64,000 bases of DNA from assembly GCA_001829185.1 (NCBI GenBank), contig MIAR01000043.1, forward strand, positions 1 to 64,000, in the 5' to 3' direction. The number at the start of each line of letters is the position of its first letter. Position 1 is the first letter of the stretch. The stretch comes from Spirochaetes bacterium GWB1_60_80 (GTDB taxonomy: Bacteria; Spirochaetota; Spirochaetia; Treponematales; UBA12059). A program made the translations under genes and the position numbers. The notes under the pieces are model-generated. The model was not told the origin of the DNA. It saw only the letters and a list, made by a program, of their open reading frames with translations, and ran no database searches. Positions 59,963 through 64,000 of this stretch are shown here, piece by piece.

Positions 59963-61042
59963 ATGTATAGCGACGAAAAACGACCGCGACCGATATTAAT
60001 CATTCTGCTACTTGGCGTGGTTTTGATCGTGCTCTTCCTGGTTTTCCCGGAGAGCCTGGCGCCGGAAATTACCATGGAACCGCAGTGGTATCAAGCCTTC
60101 GACAGCGCGGCTAGCAACGACCAGCTCGACGCGGAAGACCTGGTGGGTTTCGTGTCGGATAGGCATTTCGGTTACTTCGCCCCCGATGGTAGTTTCGCCG
60201 CCTTGCATACCCGCGACCGGCCGGTAGCGGTCAACGACGCCGCCTGGGTGCAGGTGCCGGCCGCGCCGGGCGAAAGCCTGCGCTTGCGGAGCCGGCAGGG
60301 CGATCCGTTGGCTGAATTGCCGGCCGGCCAGCAACCCTTTTTCAGCGCTGGCGGCCTGTACGCCGTTTCGGCCGACAGCCTGACCCTGCACCATTATCAG
60401 CCCGGCGGTAGCCTGTCTTGGTCGTATACCCTGCCGTCCCACGTTACCGCCTTCGCCAGCAGCCCAGCCCTCACCGTGGTGGGCATGATCGACGGCAGCA
60501 TCGAGGCCATCGACCCGACCGGCAGCCAGACGCTGCGCTTCCTACCTGGCGGCAGCCGCCTGAGCGCCATCTATGGCGTGACGGTGTCCGACGACGGCCA
60601 GTACATCGCCTGCCTGAGCGGGCTGGAACCGCAACGCATGCTGGTGCTGGGCAAGGGCGAGGGCGGCTATCGCGTCATCAGCCATCGTTACCTGGAAACC
60701 GCCTTTCGGACGCCTTCGTCCTTGGCTATCTTGCCCGACGAGCCCTATGTTCTGTATCGTGACGCCGGCGGCATTGGCGTCAGCACCTTGGACGGTACGG
60801 TTCTTGGGGTGCTGCCGGCTGCTGTCGATACTTTCGAGGTTTATCCGGCGCATCATCATGGCATTTACTACCTGTTTGCCAGGCAGGGTGAACAAGTTGA
60901 ACTGATCAGTTTCAAGCCGCCCACCCGCCTGCTGGGCCGCGCCCGTCTGCCGGACGGCGTCCGTTTCATCAGCGTCCGCGACGATGTCATTTATTTTTCC
61001 TGCGCCGTCGGTATGGCCAGGATCCAAATTTCCGAGAGGTAG
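59963..61042 (+). CDS. Membrane-anchored beta-propeller protein
   Basis: 359 residues. One N-terminal membrane anchor (about 10-30), then blades of a WD/PQQ-like propeller facing the periplasm (repeated GxxxAxxxSxxGQYIA-like stretches, SLAILPDEPYVLYRDAGGIGVSTLDG). No enzymatic motif is seen. The next gene begins 3 nt after its stop codon, so the two proteins probably work together in the envelope. Confidence 0.75.
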   Translation: MYSDEKRPRPILIILLLGVVLIVLFLVFPESLAPEITMEPQWYQAFDSAASNDQLDAEDLVGFVSDRHFGYFAPDGSFAALHTRDRPVAVNDAAWVQVPAAPGESLRLRSRQGDPLAELPAGQQPFFSAGGLYAVSADSLTLHHYQPGGSLSWSYTLPSHVTAFASSPALTVVGMIDGSIEAIDPTGSQTLRFLPGGSRLSAIYGVTVSDDGQYIACLSGLEPQRMLVLGKGEGGYRVISHRYLETAFRTPSSLAILPDEPYVLYRDAGGIGVSTLDGTVLGVLPAAVDTFEVYPAHHHGIYYLFARQGEQVELISFKPPTRLLGRARLPDGVRFISVRDDVIYFSCAVGMARIQISER

Positions 61043-61045
61043 CGC

Positions 61046-61900
61046 ATGAAGAAATTTGCCGGCCTCGGCTTGGCCATCCTGATTTTTATTGCCGCTGTGC
61101 ACGCCTACCGTTGGCCGGTTCCGGAAGCCGCCGTGCGTTCCGGTTTTGCCACCCACCCGCGTCAGTCCTTCCTGCGCGGTTTGGAATATGATAACCAGGG
61201 CGGTCGCGTCCAGGCGGTGGCCGATGGCGAGTTGCTGTTTTATGGAAACGCCACAGCCTTGCCCGGCGGCTTTCCGGTACCCGACGGCAGTCTGCTGGTC
61301 GTCGCCCATCGTCAGGAGCTGCTATCGGTCTACACCGGCCTCCAGCTGACGCCGCTGGAGGGACTGGACGCGGTAATTTTCGAGGGTGACGAGCTAGGCA
61401 CTGGTGAGCCATCGTCAGCGACCGTCTTGCCCGGCTTCTTTTTTTACGACCGCCAAGCCGCGCAGTACGTCAATCCATTGGCGCTGTTGCCACTACCGGC
61501 GGACAATCGCCCACCGCAATTACGATCGATCCAGCTGCGTTCCGGTAGCCTGACTATCCCGGTGGAACAAGCCCGCAATATCGCCCAGGGCAGTTATGCC
61601 GTCCTGATCGAGGCGGTCGACGCCTCGCCGCTGGCCGCCAACCTGGCGCCCTTCAGCATCCAGCTGTTGATAAACGGCAACGAGGTGCAGCGTTACCAAT
61701 ACGACGCCGTCCGCGTCACCGCAGCGGGATTGGAGCTGGCCTCCAGCCCAAACCAACAGAATAGTCCACTTTTCTCGGCCGATGGCCGCATCGATCTTGG
61801 TACCTACCTGTTGGCCAGCGGTACCAATGTCATCAACCTAGTGCTGCGCGACTTCAACAACAATCGCCTGGAGCGCAGCTGGACCATTACCGTCCAGTAG
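61046..61900 (+). CDS. Secreted M23-like protein with missing zinc ligands
   Basis: 284 residues with a signal peptide (cleaved after AVHA). Residues 20-150 follow the M23/LytM layout: YRWPVP, GFATHP, the beta hairpin VQAVADGELLFYGN, LLVVAHRQELLSVYTGL, LGTGE, then FFFYDRQ, VNPLALLP. The positions of the zinc ligands are occupied by non-ligands: the HxxxD motif reads RGLEYDN, and the HxH motif is FFYDR. It should not cut peptides; such domains usually bind or activate, as EnvC does. A C-terminal Ig-like domain (about 165-284) follows. It lies 8 nt before the AOR gene. Confidence 0.72.
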   Translation: MKKFAGLGLAILIFIAAVHAYRWPVPEAAVRSGFATHPRQSFLRGLEYDNQGGRVQAVADGELLFYGNATALPGGFPVPDGSLLVVAHRQELLSVYTGLQLTPLEGLDAVIFEGDELGTGEPSSATVLPGFFFYDRQAAQYVNPLALLPLPADNRPPQLRSIQLRSGSLTIPVEQARNIAQGSYAVLIEAVDASPLAANLAPFSIQLLINGNEVQRYQYDAVRVTAAGLELASSPNQQNSPLFSADGRIDLGTYLLASGTNVINLVLRDFNNNRLERSWTITVQ

Positions 61901-61908
61901 GAGAAACC

Positions 61909-63786
61909 ATGGAATCCTGTCAAAAAGTGCTGTTTGTGGATGCTATCACCGGGTTCTACAAAATGCGCCGTTATGCGCTGGCCGATTTCTTCGGCCCGAT
62001 CGACCTGGGACTGCACTTGGCTGGCCGCCTGCAAAGCCTGAATATCGGCACTGGTCTTTTTGCCGGTTCCATCCTGCCGGGTTCTAACCGGCTGATGTTT
62101 AACGGCTTCTCGCCCTGCTGGCGCGGTTTTTACATTTCCAGCATGGGTGGAGCCGGTTTGGTTTTCGACAACCTGGGTATCAACATGGTTTCCCTCGTGG
62201 GTAAGGCAGCCCTACCGTCCATCCTCTACCTGAATCGCGATCACGGCGAGGAGATCGAGGTGGAGCTGGTGCCGGTCGATCTGCATGAGATTTGGGGCGG
62301 CGGCCGCGGCGGCGCTTATGCCATGATGGACGAGGCCTTACGCTTGTTCGGCCCGCGCTATGAAGGCGAATTCCGGGCTTTGGCGGTCGGCCCGGCTGCC
62401 CTGGCCACCGATTACGCTGGCATCGTCTCGGCGCCGGTCAAGGACGGCCAGGCCACCCACATCGATACCTGGGCCGGGCGCGGCGGCTTGGGCTCCAAGA
62501 TGCTGGCCGAGCATGGCATCGCCGCCATCGTCTATGGCGGCACGGTGGTGGACGAGGACTTCCGCGACCGCACGGTGGCCGATTCCTGGTTCGAGGACAA
62601 GTACAAGCAAAAGCTGGCGGTCAAGGATTTCGAGGCTACTACCAAGTACCGCTTTGACCCGAAATTCCAGACCGGCGGCACCCTGGGGGTCAATTACGCC
62701 AGCGTCGGCGGCCGGATTATCGCCCTCAATTACCGCACTAATGCCTGGAGCGAAGAACAGCGCCTGGCCATGCACCAGCGGCTGGTGGTCGACCACTACC
62801 TCAAGCAGTTCAATGAGGAAACCATCCAAACCAAGAGCCAGGCCACTTGCGGCGAGCCCTGTTCAGCGGTCTGCAAGAAGTTCCGTGGTGAATTCAAGAA
62901 GGACTACGAGCCCTATCAGGCGCTTGGTCCACTCTGCGGCATCTTCGACCAGCGCGCCGCCGAGTTACTGAACCAGGCGTCCGATGCCGCCGGCTTCGAC
63001 GCCATTTCCGGCGGCGGCATCCTGGCCTGGCTGATGGATTGCCTGGACTGCGGTGACCTGACGCCTGAGGACCTGGGCGTCGCCGACAAGCCGCGCTGGA
63101 ACCTGGACAGCTTCGATGTAGTGGCCGATTCGATGCACAATGCCAAGCTGGGCGTGGCCTTGATCGACGCCATTCTCCAGCGTAAAGGCTTGCTGGACTT
63201 GCGGGAAGGCCCGCGCAAGTGGGGACGCGCCATCAGGCGCAGCAAGGGTGTGCGCATCCTGGATCGCTTCGTTTATTCGGCCCACGGCCGCAAGGGTTGG
63301 ATGGTGCCCAACCAGTATTGGACGCCGGGCGTACTGGCGCCTATGGCCATCATGGGCAAGTACTACATGCACTACGGCACCGAATTCATGGCGCCGCGCC
63401 AGCTGGGTCGCAAGTGCGCCGACCGTCTGAAAAAGGAATTGAGCCTGGACAACGCTGGCTTGTGCCGCTTCCATCGCGGCTGGGCCGAGGACATGGTTCC
63501 GATGGCCATCGAGGCGCTTTACGGCAAGAAGGACGCCTACCTGCAGGCGGTGGCCGTCGCGGCTAGCCGCATTAACAGCCGCAACGCCGGTGTCTATTGG
63601 GAAAGCCAAGCCAATATCGATTTCGTGCGCAGCTTCCTGGCTCGCGCCAAACAAGTCGACGGCAATACCGACCCGGTACTGGCTACCTGGCTGGAGGCCT
63701 TCGAGAAAACGCCGGCCGAAGCGGCGATCGATTTCTGGTTCGAGCTGCGCAAGGGTATCGATGAGAGCCTGCGTGACTTTTTCTGA
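61909..63786 (+). CDS. Aldehyde:ferredoxin oxidoreductase-family enzyme
   Basis: 625 residues, AOR family. N-terminal pterin-binding domain (FISSMGGAGLVF-like region), cluster cysteines in TCGEPCSAVC (about 306-315) and a fourth Cys in AGLCRFH (about 524). Members carry a tungsten or molybdenum bis-pterin and a [4Fe-4S] cluster and oxidise aldehydes to acids with ferredoxin. The substrate is not certain, as this subfamily is diverse. AGGAGA lies in front of the ATG. Presence supports an anaerobic life style. Confidence 0.87.
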   Translation: MESCQKVLFVDAITGFYKMRRYALADFFGPIDLGLHLAGRLQSLNIGTGLFAGSILPGSNRLMFNGFSPCWRGFYISSMGGAGLVFDNLGINMVSLVGKAALPSILYLNRDHGEEIEVELVPVDLHEIWGGGRGGAYAMMDEALRLFGPRYEGEFRALAVGPAALATDYAGIVSAPVKDGQATHIDTWAGRGGLGSKMLAEHGIAAIVYGGTVVDEDFRDRTVADSWFEDKYKQKLAVKDFEATTKYRFDPKFQTGGTLGVNYASVGGRIIALNYRTNAWSEEQRLAMHQRLVVDHYLKQFNEETIQTKSQATCGEPCSAVCKKFRGEFKKDYEPYQALGPLCGIFDQRAAELLNQASDAAGFDAISGGGILAWLMDCLDCGDLTPEDLGVADKPRWNLDSFDVVADSMHNAKLGVALIDAILQRKGLLDLREGPRKWGRAIRRSKGVRILDRFVYSAHGRKGWMVPNQYWTPGVLAPMAIMGKYYMHYGTEFMAPRQLGRKCADRLKKELSLDNAGLCRFHRGWAEDMVPMAIEALYGKKDAYLQAVAVAASRINSRNAGVYWESQANIDFVRSFLARAKQVDGNTDPVLATWLEAFEKTPAEAAIDFWFELRKGIDESLRDFF

Positions 63787-63807
63787 TAGAGGGCGAGGGG
63801 AGTGAGC

Positions 63808-64000
63808 GTGGACAGACAGACTGACGAGGGTATACTGGCGGAAAGCATCCGCGCCAACCTGGCGCGGGTCGAGGAGGGCATCGAGCGGGCCTGCCAACGG
63901 GCTGGCCGCAATCGTTCGACGGTGCGCTTGCTGGCCGTCAGCAAGTTCAACCCCTCGGTGGCGGTTCAGGCCGCTATGCAGGCTGGCCTGCGCCTGTTTG
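63808..64000 (+). CDS. YggS/PLPBP-type pyridoxal phosphate-binding protein, 5' part
   Basis: Only the first 64 codons are inside the window. GTG start after AGGGGAG. The PLP lysine is visible in LLAVSKF (about residue 47), preceded by the typical NLARVEEGIERACQRAGR helix. The family keeps PLP levels and amino acid pools balanced. It begins 21 nt after the AOR gene. Confidence 0.85.
   Translation, partial: MDRQTDEGILAESIRANLARVEEGIERACQRAGRNRSTVRLLAVSKFNPSVAVQAAMQAGLRLF

Overview
The window looks like chromosomal DNA of a GC-rich, probably anaerobic spirochaete of the Treponema/Spirochaetales type. This rests on gene content and was not tested by any database search. Pointers are a two-PEGA outer-membrane protein, a signal peptide and barrel typical of Treponema surface proteins, a large TPR protein that could be the periplasmic flagellar collar component FlcA, an FlhG/MinD-type ATPase, CheW next to a DegT-fold protein, Bmp/TmpC-type nucleoside binding and transport proteins, and anaerobe-type enzymes (iron-sulfur fumarase, ferredoxin-like DUF362 protein, aldehyde:ferredoxin oxidoreductase family). 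No rRNA, tRNA, CRISPR array or phage was seen.

Layout. 135-3424: decayed UvrD-type helicase with a TPR tail, then a 129-bp miniature element (3498-3626) whose identical twin lies at 46842-46970. 3690-7869: minus-strand signalling operon of REC-DUF3369-HD-GYP protein, Bmp-type binding lipoprotein and histidine kinase. 8060-14145: nucleoside phosphorylase, FlcA-like protein, strongly expressed porin, lipoprotein. 14237-15830: TolC fragment and a DUF2156 gene between GGTCACC repeats. 15865-20706: overlapping minus-strand operon PEGA protein - DUF362 - fumarase - PAS. 20852-35191: plus-strand run of FlhG, NagZ-type lipoprotein, VWA protein, LysM-M23 peptidase, PtsI, Der, MerR regulator, two-subunit ABC exporter, PepD. 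35238-38709: PilZ protein, gamma-carbonic anhydrase, short asparaginase domain, GAF-HD-GYP protein. 38894-42503: nucleoside ABC transporter without a binding protein. 42504-44067: array of large palindromic repeats around one small methyltransferase gene, the most unusual part of the window. 44068-46757: TldD/TldE. 47006-53104: three-gene sensory cluster (REC-GAF-kinase, REC-GAF-GGDEF, TPR-GAF-kinase). 53273-64000: TrmH-type methylase, CheW, DegT-like protein, NadK, RecN, a conserved unknown, Cdd, a propeller protein, a degenerate M23 protein, an AOR-family enzyme and the start of a YggS-type protein.

Two themes link the genes. First, cyclic-di-GMP: one GGDEF enzyme, two HD-GYP enzymes and one PilZ protein. 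Second, nucleosides: a Bmp-type receptor, an ABC importer, a uridine-phosphorylase-family enzyme and cytidine deaminase. The 3690-7869 operon may join them, with a nucleoside receptor controlling a c-di-GMP phosphodiesterase. Sigma70-like promoters (TTGnnn, 16-18 nt, TAnnnT) could be read for many genes. In at least six the -10 box ends only 6-9 nt before the start codon and no ribosome binding site is present, which suggests leaderless mRNAs.
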